Origin: DATFYI01 sp035315125 | GTDB lineage: Bacteria; Chloroflexota; Anaerolineae; Anaerolineales; Anaerolineaceae | NCBI GenBank assembly: GCA_035315125.1 | Contig: DATFYI010000260.1 | Coordinates: 1-10,238 of the forward strand | Length of the DNA: 10,238 bases | Direction of reading: 5' to 3' | In this document: piece by piece, positions 1 to 6,557 of the stretch | How the letters are laid out: every line of letters begins with the position of its first letter | Position numbering within the stretch: position 1 is the stretch's first letter | Made by a program: the position numbers and the translations under genes | Notes under the pieces: generated by a model | Seen by the model: only the letters and a program-made list of their open reading frames with translations | Database searches by the model: none | What the model was told of the DNA's origin: nothing

Positions 1-176
1 GGCAAAGCCTGAAAAGGCTTGGCAGACGAGCGCAAAAACGTAACGGTTTTCGGATCGCCGCTTTTGAAAAGTATTTGCCCGCTCGAATCGACCACGACCA
101 GGGCGCCAAAATGAATGGATTCAACGATCATACCGCGCGTGGCTTCCACCAGAGGAGTTAAATTTTCAGATTTCAT
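1..176 (-). CDS. L-asparaginase II family protein (5' part only)
   Basis: Reading the minus strand from the ATG at 176 gives 58 complete codons that run off the window edge, so only the N-terminus is present. The start has the form of the asparaginase II family (Rhizobium etli AnsA-like, PF06089): a VEATRGMIVES segment near residues 10-20, an ALVVVDSSGQILF strand near 25-37, a GDP turn near 40-42, and FLRSSAKPFQALP at the visible end, which is the family's characteristic Ser-Ser-Ala-Lys-Pro block. The family hydrolyses L-asparagine to aspartate and ammonia in the cytoplasm. A GGAAAG Shine-Dalgarno-like site lies 9 nt before the ATG and a TATAAT lies just upstream of it, so the gene appears to have its own promoter. 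The catalytic residues farther downstream cannot be inspected. The family call is firm for so short a piece, but substrate specificity is not shown. Confidence 0.85.
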   Translation of the reverse strand, partial: MKSENLTPLVEATRGMIVESIHFGALVVVDSSGQILFKSGDPKTVTFLRSSAKPFQAL

Positions 177-185
177 AAGGGGGGC

Positions 186-203
186 CTTTCCGGAAAGATT
201 ATA
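186..203 (-). promoter_or_regulatory. Putative promoter -10 and overlapping palindrome for the asparaginase gene
   Basis: The minus strand has a perfect TATAAT at 203-198, followed directly by the perfect 12-bp palindrome CTTTCCGGAAAG (186-197). The palindrome would cover the predicted transcription start and includes the GGAAAG that could serve as the ribosome site for the gene starting at 176. No convincing -35 hexamer is visible 16-20 nt upstream. The -10 is good. The operator role of the palindrome is speculative. Confidence 0.5.
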
Positions 204-231
204 CCACCCACATTCCATAGGAACATTTAAT

Positions 232-387
232 CACGAGAAACACGAAATACATGAAAGGGAAGAGGGAATTTGAAAAATGGCTTCAGTAAGATATGAAATA
301 TTTATTTAATTTGTGGTTAGGAATTTGTAATTTGTGGATTGTTTGATTTTTAAATCTTTTTTTCGTGTTTTTCGTGTATTTCGTGGT
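232..387. repeat. AT-rich intergenic repeat region with inverted 25-bp arms
   Basis: The 231-bp spacer between the asparaginase and udgB genes has no credible gene. It carries a 25-bp arm at 232-256 and its imperfect inverted copy at 361-385 (21 of 25 positions match). Each arm is built of about 9-nt units of the form CACGAAATA or CACGAAAAA. Between them, 308-337 holds three AATTTGTGG/AATTTGTAA units, which resemble the same unit in the reverse orientation (compare ATTTCGTGG). Units of this kind recur in intergenic regions of some environmental bacteria, but a genome-wide copy count cannot be made here. Confidence 0.6.
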
Positions 388-407
388 AAAGATATTTTTT
401 CTTATCC

Positions 408-1133
408 TCAGTCACCTTTAATATCCAGTAACTGGCGAGATTTCTGCCAGATCTGGTCGAACATTGCCGCCGTCAGCCGCCCTGTCTGGGTATTCTGGCG
501 ACTGGGGTGGAAAGACGCCAGCAGCCAGAGCAGGTTATCACCCAGGCGATAGAAGGCGCCATGCCCAAAAGTCAGACCGGCTGTATCCAGGCCTTTACTC
601 CGGTAGATATCCAGCACGTTATCAAAGGCGATGCGACCCAGGGCCACAATGCCCTCCAGCCGTGACAGCAGCTGCAACTCTTCCAGCAGATAGGGCCGGC
701 AGTTTTCCATTTCTATACGAGACGGTTTGTTGGCGGGCGGTGCACAACGACAGACTGCCGAGATGAAAAGGTCGGATAACTGCAAGCCGTCATCCCGCTG
801 GAGGGCGGATGGCTGGTTGGCAAATCCGGCCCGGTATAAAGCCGAAAACAAAAACACACCGGACGCGTCGCCGGTAAACATGCGTCCCGTCCGGTTAGAA
901 CCGTGCGCCCCAGGCGCCAACCCGACAATTAAAATACGGGCCTGCCGATCCCCAAAACCGGGTACAGGCCTGCCCCAATAGTCCCATTGCTGATAGGCCT
1001 TTTTACGAGCGGCCGCCACCGATTCCCGCCATGCCACCAAACGGGGGCACTTACGGCAGTTGATCACCCGTTCATTCAACTGCTGCCAGCGGCTTTCAAA
1101 TACCGGATCGTTTAATTTGGATGAACTGCTCAT
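408..1133 (-). CDS. udgB: Uracil-DNA glycosylase, family 5 (UdgB)
   Basis: This 241-residue protein excises uracil, and in characterised family members also other deaminated or oxidised bases, from DNA as the first step of base excision repair. Motif A is GLAPGAHG at 71-78, followed by NRTGR at 80-84. The Ala in GLAPG, in place of the acidic or Asn residue of other UDG families, is the mark of family 5. The C-terminal motif is HPSRQNTQTGRL at 209-220. Four cysteines suit the 4Fe-4S cluster of families 4 and 5: C26 and C29 (CxxC), C130 (or C128), and C145. The length is about normal. The gene begins 13 nt after the queA stop with only a weak ribosome site, so it is probably translated by coupling within the ruvB-queA-udgB operon. 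A TATAAT at 1151-1146, across the queA stop, could be a weak internal promoter but lacks a -35. No clear terminator follows the gene. Confidence 0.92.
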   Translation of the reverse strand: MSSSSKLNDPVFESRWQQLNERVINCRKCPRLVAWRESVAAARKKAYQQWDYWGRPVPGFGDRQARILIVGLAPGAHGSNRTGRMFTGDASGVFLFSALYRAGFANQPSALQRDDGLQLSDLFISAVCRCAPPANKPSRIEMENCRPYLLEELQLLSRLEGIVALGRIAFDNVLDIYRSKGLDTAGLTFGHGAFYRLGDNLLWLLASFHPSRQNTQTGRLTAAMFDQIWQKSRQLLDIKGD

Positions 1134-1146
1134 ATCGAACCGACCA

Positions 1147-2166
1147 TTATAAAATCAACATGGCGTCGCCGAAGGAATAAAAACGATATTCCAGCCGGAT
1201 GGCCTCCTGATAGGCCGCCAGGATGCGCTCTCGTCCGGCAAAGGCGCTGACCAGCATTAAAAGCGTCGAGCGCGGCAGGTGGAAATTGGTGATCATGGCG
1301 TCTACCACCTTAAAGGTAAACCCGGGTAGGATGAATAAATCGGTAGGCCCGCTGAACGGCAAGAGCGACCCGTCCGGTGCGCTGTTCCGCCCGGCGCTTT
1401 CCAGAGTGCGGACACTGGTCGTGCCCACTGCCACGACTTTATTTCCTGTCTGGCGTGTCTGGTTGATGGCGTCCGCGGCAACCTGACCCAGCTCACACCA
1501 TTCGGTGTGGATGTGGTGCTGCTGGGGATCATCCTCCGTAACCGGCGCAAAAGTATCCAGCCCCACGTGCAACAGCACGCTGGCAAAACGGATGCCTTGC
1601 TTTACCAGGCTCTGCATCAATTCAGGCGTGAAATGCAAGCCCGCCGTCGGAGCGGCCGCTGAACCCGGTTGGGTGGCATAGACGGTCTGGTAGCGTTCGG
1701 GGTCCGCCAGCGGCGTGTGGATGTAGGGCGGCAGCGGCATTTGTCCAATTCGCTGCAGATAAGGCTCGACCGGCTCGCCAAAGCGCACTAGACGCCGCGA
1801 GCCATCCAGCTCTTCTACAATTTCGGCAGCAGGCCCACCCTCGATAGACAACTTTCTCCCGGCAGTCAGGCGTTTACCCCCCGCCAGCGTTTCCCAAGTG
1901 CGCTCGTCGATACGACGGATTAAAAGCAGCTCAACCCGACCCCCACTGTCTTTATGTGCATAAATGCGGGCCGGTATGACGCGGGTCTGGTTGATCACCA
2001 ACAGGTCGCCCGGATTGAGATACTCTCCCAATTGCCAGAAATGGCTGCGCTCTAATGCTGCCTGATTGCGGCGCAAGACCAGCAGCCGAGAAGCATGGCG
2101 CGGTTCGATGGGTGTCTGGGCAATGCGCTCAGGCGGCAGGTAATAGTCAAAATCGGAGGTCTTCAT
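1147..2166 (-). CDS. queA: S-adenosylmethionine:tRNA ribosyltransferase-isomerase QueA
   Basis: QueA transfers and isomerises the ribosyl part of S-adenosylmethionine onto preQ1 at position 34 of GUN tRNAs, giving epoxyqueuosine in the queuosine pathway. The 339-residue protein is full length and highly conserved. Visible blocks are DYYLPPERIAQ (7-17), RHASRLLVL (23-31), GDLLVINQTRVIPARI (53-68), PTAGLHFT (173-180), HVGLDTFAPV (200-209), HIHTEW (218-223), GTTSVRTLES (248-257), the TNFHLPRSTLLMLVSAF block (293-309) and SFGDAMLI near the C-terminus. It follows ruvB by 31 nt; a ruvB-queA neighbourhood is common in bacteria. No standard Shine-Dalgarno site stands 5-10 nt before the ATG. Instead a small hairpin (2174-2193) carries AGGAAC in its loop. 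No tgt gene is in the window. Confidence 0.97.
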   Translation of the reverse strand: MKTSDFDYYLPPERIAQTPIEPRHASRLLVLRRNQAALERSHFWQLGEYLNPGDLLVINQTRVIPARIYAHKDSGGRVELLLIRRIDERTWETLAGGKRLTAGRKLSIEGGPAAEIVEELDGSRRLVRFGEPVEPYLQRIGQMPLPPYIHTPLADPERYQTVYATQPGSAAAPTAGLHFTPELMQSLVKQGIRFASVLLHVGLDTFAPVTEDDPQQHHIHTEWCELGQVAADAINQTRQTGNKVVAVGTTSVRTLESAGRNSAPDGSLLPFSGPTDLFILPGFTFKVVDAMITNFHLPRSTLLMLVSAFAGRERILAAYQEAIRLEYRFYSFGDAMLIL

Positions 2167-2173
2167 ATTGAAA

Positions 2174-2193
2174 AGAGAATGTTCCTATTCTCT
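2174..2193 (-). promoter_or_regulatory. Hairpin in the ruvB-queA spacer
   Basis: A perfect 7-bp inverted repeat (AGAGAAT / ATTCTCT) with a 6-nt loop, AGGAAC when read on the minus strand, sits between the ruvB stop and the queA start. Four T residues follow. It could be a weak AT-rich attenuator, or a structure that presents the loop AGGA, the only Shine-Dalgarno-like sequence near queA. In linear distance that AGGA is 16 nt from the ATG, so folding would be needed to bring it close. Confidence 0.4.
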
Positions 2194-2197
2194 AGTA

Positions 2198-3229
2198 TTA
2201 AATCAATTTCAATTGCTGGTCTTCGGCGCGGCTATAAGGCAGGCCCAAATGCTCGTAAGCCAGGCGGGTGGCTACCCGCCCTTGTGGGGTGCGGTCCAGG
2301 AAACCCAGCTGCAGCAAATAGGGTTCAACTACATCCATGATCGTATCGGATTCTTCGCCGATGGAAGCGGCGATGGTGTTCAAACCGACCGGACCGCCGT
2401 CATATTTTTCCACAATGGTCTTTAATACCCGCCGATCCACTTCATCCAAGCCGAGCGGGTCCACATTTAATAAGTTCAGGGCATCCACCGCCGACTCCTG
2501 GCTGATGACACCATCTGAACGCACCTGGACAAAATCACGCACCCTCCGCAGCAAACGCAGAGCAACCCGCGGCGTGCCACGCGCCCGCCGGGCGACTTCA
2601 TCCACCCCAGCGGGTTCAGCCTTAACCGCCATCTTGCTGGCCGCCCGCCGGACGATTTCTTGCATGGCAGGGAATTCATAATAATCCAGACGATAAACGG
2701 CCCCGAAACGCGCCCGCAACGGCGCACTGACCAGCGCTAAGCGGGTAGTCGCACCGATCACCGTAAAACGTGGCAGCTTCAGCCGGATGGAACGCGCCGA
2801 AGGTCCCTTGCCGATGATGATATCCAGGGCGTAATCTTCCATGGCGGGATAGAGCACCTCTTCGATGGCTTTTCCCAGGCGGTGGATCTCGTCGATAAAC
2901 AAAACATCGCCGGCGTGCAGGTTGGTCAGTATAGCAGCCAGGTCGCCGGCGCGTTCAACCGCCGGACCGGCTGTGATCTTGATATTGACACCCATCTCGT
3001 TTGCAAGGACGTGCGCCAGGGTAGTCTTTCCCAAACCGGGCGGGCCGTAGAACAAGACATGATCCAGCGGCTCAGCGCGCTGACGCGCCGCCGATATTAA
3101 TATCAACAAATTCTCTTTGATCTGATCTTGCCCGATCAAATCGGCCAGGCGGCGCGGCCGCAGGGCCAGATCCAGGCCATCGGCCGGACGGGCGTCCGGG
3201 CCAACCAGGCGTTCGTGCGTATCATCCAT
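2198..3229 (-). CDS. ruvB: Holliday junction branch-migration ATPase RuvB
   Basis: RuvB is the hexameric AAA+ motor that, with RuvA, drives branch migration of Holliday junctions during recombinational repair. The 343-residue protein has the usual length. Visible elements are Walker A GPPGLGKT (62-69), Walker B LFIDEIH (110-116), sensor 1 GATTR (159-163), the arginine finger R174 in RARFG, sensor 2 GTPR (218-221), and the C-terminal winged helix with GGPVGLNTIAASIGEESDT (278-296) and RTPQGRVAT (313-321). Small departures from the usual consensus are RARFG where RDRFG is common, and GTPRVALRLL where GTPRIANRLL is common; neither removes a catalytic residue. It is the first gene of the ruvB-queA-udgB operon. 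The predicted -10 lies only 7 nt before the ATG and no Shine-Dalgarno site is present, so the mRNA is probably leaderless. ruvA and ruvC are not adjacent here. Confidence 0.97.
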   Translation of the reverse strand: MDDTHERLVGPDARPADGLDLALRPRRLADLIGQDQIKENLLILISAARQRAEPLDHVLFYGPPGLGKTTLAHVLANEMGVNIKITAGPAVERAGDLAAILTNLHAGDVLFIDEIHRLGKAIEEVLYPAMEDYALDIIIGKGPSARSIRLKLPRFTVIGATTRLALVSAPLRARFGAVYRLDYYEFPAMQEIVRRAASKMAVKAEPAGVDEVARRARGTPRVALRLLRRVRDFVQVRSDGVISQESAVDALNLLNVDPLGLDEVDRRVLKTIVEKYDGGPVGLNTIAASIGEESDTIMDVVEPYLLQLGFLDRTPQGRVATRLAYEHLGLPYSRAEDQQLKLI

Positions 3230-3236
3230 GGCATAA

Positions 3237-3268
3237 ATTATACCTTAGGGTATAAGAAGTCAGGGCAA
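3237..3268 (-). promoter_or_regulatory. Putative ruvB operon promoter (leaderless type)
   Basis: On the minus strand TTGCCC (3268-3263) is followed by a 20-nt spacer and a perfect TATAAT (3242-3237). The -10 ends 7 nt before the ruvB ATG, so transcription would begin at or next to the start codon. An inverted repeat, TTATACC-N4-GGTATAA (3238-3255), overlaps the -10 and part of the spacer and could be an operator. The 20-nt spacer is longer than the usual 16-18 nt, so the -35 is less certain than the -10. Confidence 0.55.
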
Positions 3269-3357
3269 TTCTATTGTGTAATTTTGTTCTAGAAAAACGT
3301 CAATGTGTCGCTGCCGAAGGCGTTCTTCGCGAAATAGTCTCCCGTTCGGCCATAAAG

Positions 3358-3425
3358 CAAGATTGCTTCGCCGATAGACCTGGCGCAAATGCAATCGGAA
3401 AGGCATCCGATTTCGCAATGACACC
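3358..3425. repeat. Degenerate short intergenic repeat remnant
   Basis: The middle of the ruvB-upp spacer has AGATTGCTTCGCC (3360-3372) and TTTCGCAATGACACC (3411-3425). These resemble the two ends of a short dyad repeat, GATTGCTTCG...CGCAATGACA, seen between genes in many bacteria. A 7-bp hairpin, AATCGGA-N6-TCCGATT (3393-3412), lies between them. A 63-codon minus-strand frame here (3260-3451) has no family resemblance and spans the ruvB promoter, so it is not called as a gene. Confidence 0.35.
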
Positions 3426-3451
3426 TTTTGGTCAAAATTAGCTAACTTCAT

Positions 3452-3483
3452 TTGCCCAATGATTCTTTATAAAAAGCTATAAT
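3452..3483 (+). promoter_or_regulatory. Putative upp promoter
   Basis: TTGCCC (3452-3457), a 20-nt spacer, and a perfect TATAAT (3478-3483) precede upp. The start of transcription would be near 3490, leaving a leader of about 19 nt that contains the AGGAG ribosome site. The same TTGCCC-N20-TATAAT arrangement occurs on the opposite strand for ruvB. Confidence 0.6.
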
Positions 3484-3498
3484 TAGAAAAATCATTTT

Positions 3499-3503
3499 AG
3501 GAG
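3499..3503 (+). promoter_or_regulatory. Ribosome binding site of upp
   Basis: AGGAG lies 5 nt before the ATG at 3509 and fixes that start. It contrasts with the missing Shine-Dalgarno sites of ruvB and moaA. Confidence 0.8.
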
Positions 3504-3508
3504 TCCGC

Positions 3509-4135
3509 ATGCACAACCTATTTGTTTCCAGCCACCCATTGGTGCAACATAAACTGGCGCTGCTGCGAGATGTGCATACTGAGCCGAAGAAGTTCCGCCA
3601 GCTTGTAAAAGAGTTAGCCAGTCTTTTAACTTACGAGGCAACCCTCGATATGGTCACCTGCCCGCTGCAGGTCACTACCCCGATGGGTAACGCCAACTGC
3701 GCTAAACTTGAAGAGAAAATCGGCCTGGTCCCAATCTTGCGGGCCGGTTTGGGAATGGTTGAAGGTGTCTGGGAATTGATGCCCACTGCAGAGGTCTGGC
3801 ACCTGGGTATGTACCGGGATGAGCGCACGCTCAAACCGGTGGCCTATTATAACAAGCTGCCGGTCGAGCCGCGTGTGACTGTGTGCCTGATTCTGGACCC
3901 GATGCTGGCTACCGGTGGTTCGGCGGTTGCCACCATCGATATTCTAAAAAAATGGGGCGTCAAGAAAATTAAATTTGTGGGTTTGATCGGCGCGCCCGAA
4001 GGAATTGCGCGGGTACAGGAACAGCATGCCGATATCCCTATTTATTTAGGCGCGGTTGACGATCACCTGAACGAGCGCGGTTATATCGTGCCGGGTCTGG
4101 GCGACGCCGGCGACCGCCAGTTTGGCACGGCTTGA
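3509..4135 (+). CDS. upp: Uracil phosphoribosyltransferase
   Basis: This enzyme makes UMP from uracil and PRPP in pyrimidine salvage. The 208-residue length is normal for the family. Diagnostic blocks are VPILRAGLGM (74-83), MYRDERTLKPVAYYNKLP (101-118), the PRPP-binding loop LDPMLATGGSA (129-139), and the uracil-binding C-terminus ERGYIVPGLGDAGDRQFGT (189-207). The start is supported by AGGAG 5 nt upstream and by a promoter starting 57 nt upstream. It is a single-gene unit on the plus strand, divergent from ruvB. It converges on the sensor-kinase gene with only 8 nt between the two stop codons and no visible terminator in that gap, so the two transcripts may overlap at their 3' ends. Confidence 0.97.
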   Translation: MHNLFVSSHPLVQHKLALLRDVHTEPKKFRQLVKELASLLTYEATLDMVTCPLQVTTPMGNANCAKLEEKIGLVPILRAGLGMVEGVWELMPTAEVWHLGMYRDERTLKPVAYYNKLPVEPRVTVCLILDPMLATGGSAVATIDILKKWGVKKIKFVGLIGAPEGIARVQEQHADIPIYLGAVDDHLNERGYIVPGLGDAGDRQFGTA

Positions 4136-4143
4136 TTTCACGC

Positions 4144-5883
4144 TCAAAAGGGGATATTTAATACAATCCCGGTGCCCTGGCCGGGCGTGGTATGGATTTT
4201 CAGGTCTCCATGGATTAGTTGAGCCCGTTCATACATACCCGCCAGACCCAGGTGGTCCTGGTGGATCAGCTCATTCATGCCAACCAGCTCAAAGCCAGGG
4301 CCATTGTCTTCCACCCGGACGGAACAATTTTGTTCCTCAAAACACAATTGCACGGATACCTGTCTCGCCGAGCGGGCATGCTGGCGTATATTGGATAATG
4401 CTTCCTGAATTACCCGGTAGGCAATTAACTCCTGTTCTGGATTAAGACGGCGTTCTTTGCCAAGCACGACGCAATCGACCTGAACATCGGGTAACTCGAG
4501 CGCCAACTGGTCACATAGGTGCTGGGTAGCGGCTGCCAGGCCCAAATCTTCCAACACAAAAGGCCGCAAATCGCTGCTCATCCGGCGCACATCTGCGAGC
4601 GCCCGGCCGGTCAGATCCAGCAGCTCATCCAAACGCCGGCGGGCATTTAGCGGATCACGCGTTAAGGCAGAGCGGCACAATTCTAAGCGCTGAGACAACC
4701 CGACCAGGTCCTGGACGGTTTGATCGTGCAGGTCACGCGAAATACGCTGGCGTTCTGCTTCCTGTGCCCGCAAGGCTTGCACGGCATACTGCCGCAAAGT
4801 ATTTTGCTGTTCGTTTAAATTGATCACCATCTGGTTAAAGGTGCGGATCAATTGGCGCATTTCAGGCGGGCCATTTTCCTTCAAGGGGTGGAAGGAGGCG
4901 CCGCCAGACACAGCTTGAGCCTCTTGCACCAACTCGAGCACTGGCCGGATGATCTGGCGCAAGCCAAAGAACAGAACCAACATGGCTATGGCGACTGCCA
5001 GAGCCAAAATGCCGGTGACCAACCCCAGAGATGGGTAAACCGGAGCGATAATTGCCTGCCAGGGTTCCTCGCTGATCAGAAACCACTGGATGTCTGATAA
5101 CGGCGCTAAAGAAACAACCTGTTCAACGGCTGTCTGATGCAATGTAAGAATCGTGCTCTGGAGCTTATGCTGGGAAAGCATGGCTACCAAACCGGGTTCT
5201 GCTGAGATATTTTTACCAATTTGACTGGCGTCCGGGTGGTAAATGATATTCCCAGAGGCATCCACCAGATAAGCCAGGCTGCCCTGCGAGGCCTGCAGCA
5301 TGGCCAATTCCGTTGGCCATTCATGCTGTCGCAAGAACAGCACCCCGATCAAAGATCCGCTAAATTTGCCGTTTTGGATGACCGGTGCAGCAATCACTAC
5401 CGCAGGTTGGCCGGTTGGCAGCTCCTCAATCACCGTGGAATAAACTGCCCGTTGGCTGCTGCGCACCTCTTGAAAATACTGGCGGAAGGCATAATTTCGC
5501 CCAAGGCGATCCATTGAATTTGGCGTGCTGGCAGTAGCAATCCCATTGGCATCCAGCAAGGTCACTCCACCATCAAATTGACCCAGCAGGCCACCCCATT
5601 CTTGCAGCAGGCGCTGGTCTGTAGCAGGGTCAAACTGCTGCTGGCCCAGTGTATCTGCTGCCGCCTGCAAGGTAAACAGATAGCTATGCAAATCTTGTGC
5701 AATGCTGCCAGCAGCAATGTTCGCCAGATTGTTGTTGCGTTGTAAGATCAAGTTTTTGACCAGTGAATTTACCGCATAAAAAGAAACGACCACCGCCACA
5801 ACTGCCAAGGCCACGATCGGGGTTGCGGTGAGCAGCATGAGCTGGTTTTGAAACCTTAAGCCTTTGAATTTCTGATCGTTCAT
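4144..5883 (-). CDS. Membrane sensor histidine kinase: Cache, HAMP, HisKA_3, HATPase
   Basis: This 579-residue membrane kinase is the partner of the response regulator encoded just upstream. A first membrane helix (about 15-40) is followed by an extracytoplasmic double-Cache-like sensor region (about 45-280; note the DANGIATAS strand at 111-119, RNYAFRQYFQEV at 129-140 and AYLVDASGNIIYHPD at 204-218). Then come a second helix (about 285-307), a HAMP-like linker (about 308-360), the HisKA_3 dimerisation helix with RDLHDQTVQDL (383-393; phospho-acceptor H386), and an HATPase domain with the N-box EALSNIRQHA (494-503) and DNGPGF (526-531). Cache domains bind small extracellular molecules such as organic acids or amino acids, but the ligand cannot be read from sequence. 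The ATG is 1 nt from the regulator's stop and has no Shine-Dalgarno site, so translation is probably coupled. Confidence 0.93.
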   Translation of the reverse strand: MNDQKFKGLRFQNQLMLLTATPIVALAVVAVVVSFYAVNSLVKNLILQRNNNLANIAAGSIAQDLHSYLFTLQAAADTLGQQQFDPATDQRLLQEWGGLLGQFDGGVTLLDANGIATASTPNSMDRLGRNYAFRQYFQEVRSSQRAVYSTVIEELPTGQPAVVIAAPVIQNGKFSGSLIGVLFLRQHEWPTELAMLQASQGSLAYLVDASGNIIYHPDASQIGKNISAEPGLVAMLSQHKLQSTILTLHQTAVEQVVSLAPLSDIQWFLISEEPWQAIIAPVYPSLGLVTGILALAVAIAMLVLFFGLRQIIRPVLELVQEAQAVSGGASFHPLKENGPPEMRQLIRTFNQMVINLNEQQNTLRQYAVQALRAQEAERQRISRDLHDQTVQDLVGLSQRLELCRSALTRDPLNARRRLDELLDLTGRALADVRRMSSDLRPFVLEDLGLAAATQHLCDQLALELPDVQVDCVVLGKERRLNPEQELIAYRVIQEALSNIRQHARSARQVSVQLCFEEQNCSVRVEDNGPGFELVGMNELIHQDHLGLAGMYERAQLIHGDLKIHTTPGQGTGIVLNIPF

Positions 5884-5884
5884 T

Positions 5885-6541
5885 TTAATCGGTCAAACTG
5901 ATCCAACCCTGTCTCATGGCAAAACTAACCGCTTCAGTGCGATCGCTTACCCCCATCTTATTGTAAATGTTGCGCAGATGGACCTGGACAGTGCCCGAAC
6001 TGATATTCAGCTGCTTACCAATTTCTTTGTTACTCTTACCTGAAGCAGCTTCTTTCAGTACGGTTAATTCACGCTCCGTCAGACCTTCGCACATGCCGGG
6101 ACTGCGGTATAACTGTTTGCGGTTCATGCGCTGCACCACACGATTGGCAATATGGCTATCCAGGGCCATCTCCCCGCGCCGGATGGTACGAATGGCTTGT
6201 TCAAGTTCCTTACCGCTGGCAGTCTTCAGTAAATAACCGTTGGCCCCGGCCTCGAGCAATGGAAAGACATAACAATCATCTTCGTAAGCGGATAGGATCA
6301 AGATTTCAGTTTCGGGGAAAATCTCTTTAATCTGGTGAGTAGCCTCAATTCCGTTCAAACGAGGCATACGTACATCCATCACGACCACATCAGGCCGCAA
6401 CCTTTCGATCAGATCGAGCGCTTCCAGGCCATCGGCCGCTTCACCGACCACAGAAAAATCCGCAACCTCATCCAATAACTGGTGTGTACCTTCTCGCACC
6501 AGTTTATGATCATCTACCAGCAGGATACGGATTGGATCCAT
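5885..6541 (-). CDS. NarL/LuxR-family response regulator
   Basis: This is a cytoplasmic DNA-binding regulator of 218 residues, phosphorylated by the kinase encoded next to it. The receiver domain (1-120) has acidic pocket D10/D11, phospho-acceptor D56 in VVVMDVRMP, the switch residue S84 and K106 in GYLLKT. After a linker, the C-terminal LuxR-type helix-turn-helix spans about 152-218, with LTERELTVLKEAASGKSNK (154-172), then GTVQVHLRNIYNKMGVSDRT (183-202). All key residues are present. The start lies 16 nt after the moaA stop. AAGGA overlaps that stop but is rather far from the ATG, and a second AAGG is too close, so initiation may depend on coupling. Target genes are unknown; the kinase operon itself and the nearby hydrogenase operon are candidates by position only. 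Confidence 0.95.
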   Translation of the reverse strand: MDPIRILLVDDHKLVREGTHQLLDEVADFSVVGEAADGLEALDLIERLRPDVVVMDVRMPRLNGIEATHQIKEIFPETEILILSAYEDDCYVFPLLEAGANGYLLKTASGKELEQAIRTIRRGEMALDSHIANRVVQRMNRKQLYRSPGMCEGLTERELTVLKEAASGKSNKEIGKQLNISSGTVQVHLRNIYNKMGVSDRTEAVSFAMRQGWISLTD

Positions 6542-6557
6542 GCCTTATACCAGTTCC

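Noticed and set aside
232..385. CRISPR array in the 9-nt repeat region
   Set aside because: The units are too short and imperfect, there are no regular spacers, and no cas gene is near.
1146..1151. TATAAT at the queA stop as a dedicated udgB promoter
   Set aside because: No -35-like hexamer stands at a usable distance, and udgB is 13 nt behind queA, so operon reading explains it. The match may be chance.
3260..3451. A 63-codon minus-strand frame in the ruvB-upp spacer
   Set aside because: It overlaps the ruvB promoter and the repeat remnant, has no Shine-Dalgarno site, and its basic, low-information protein resembles nothing known.
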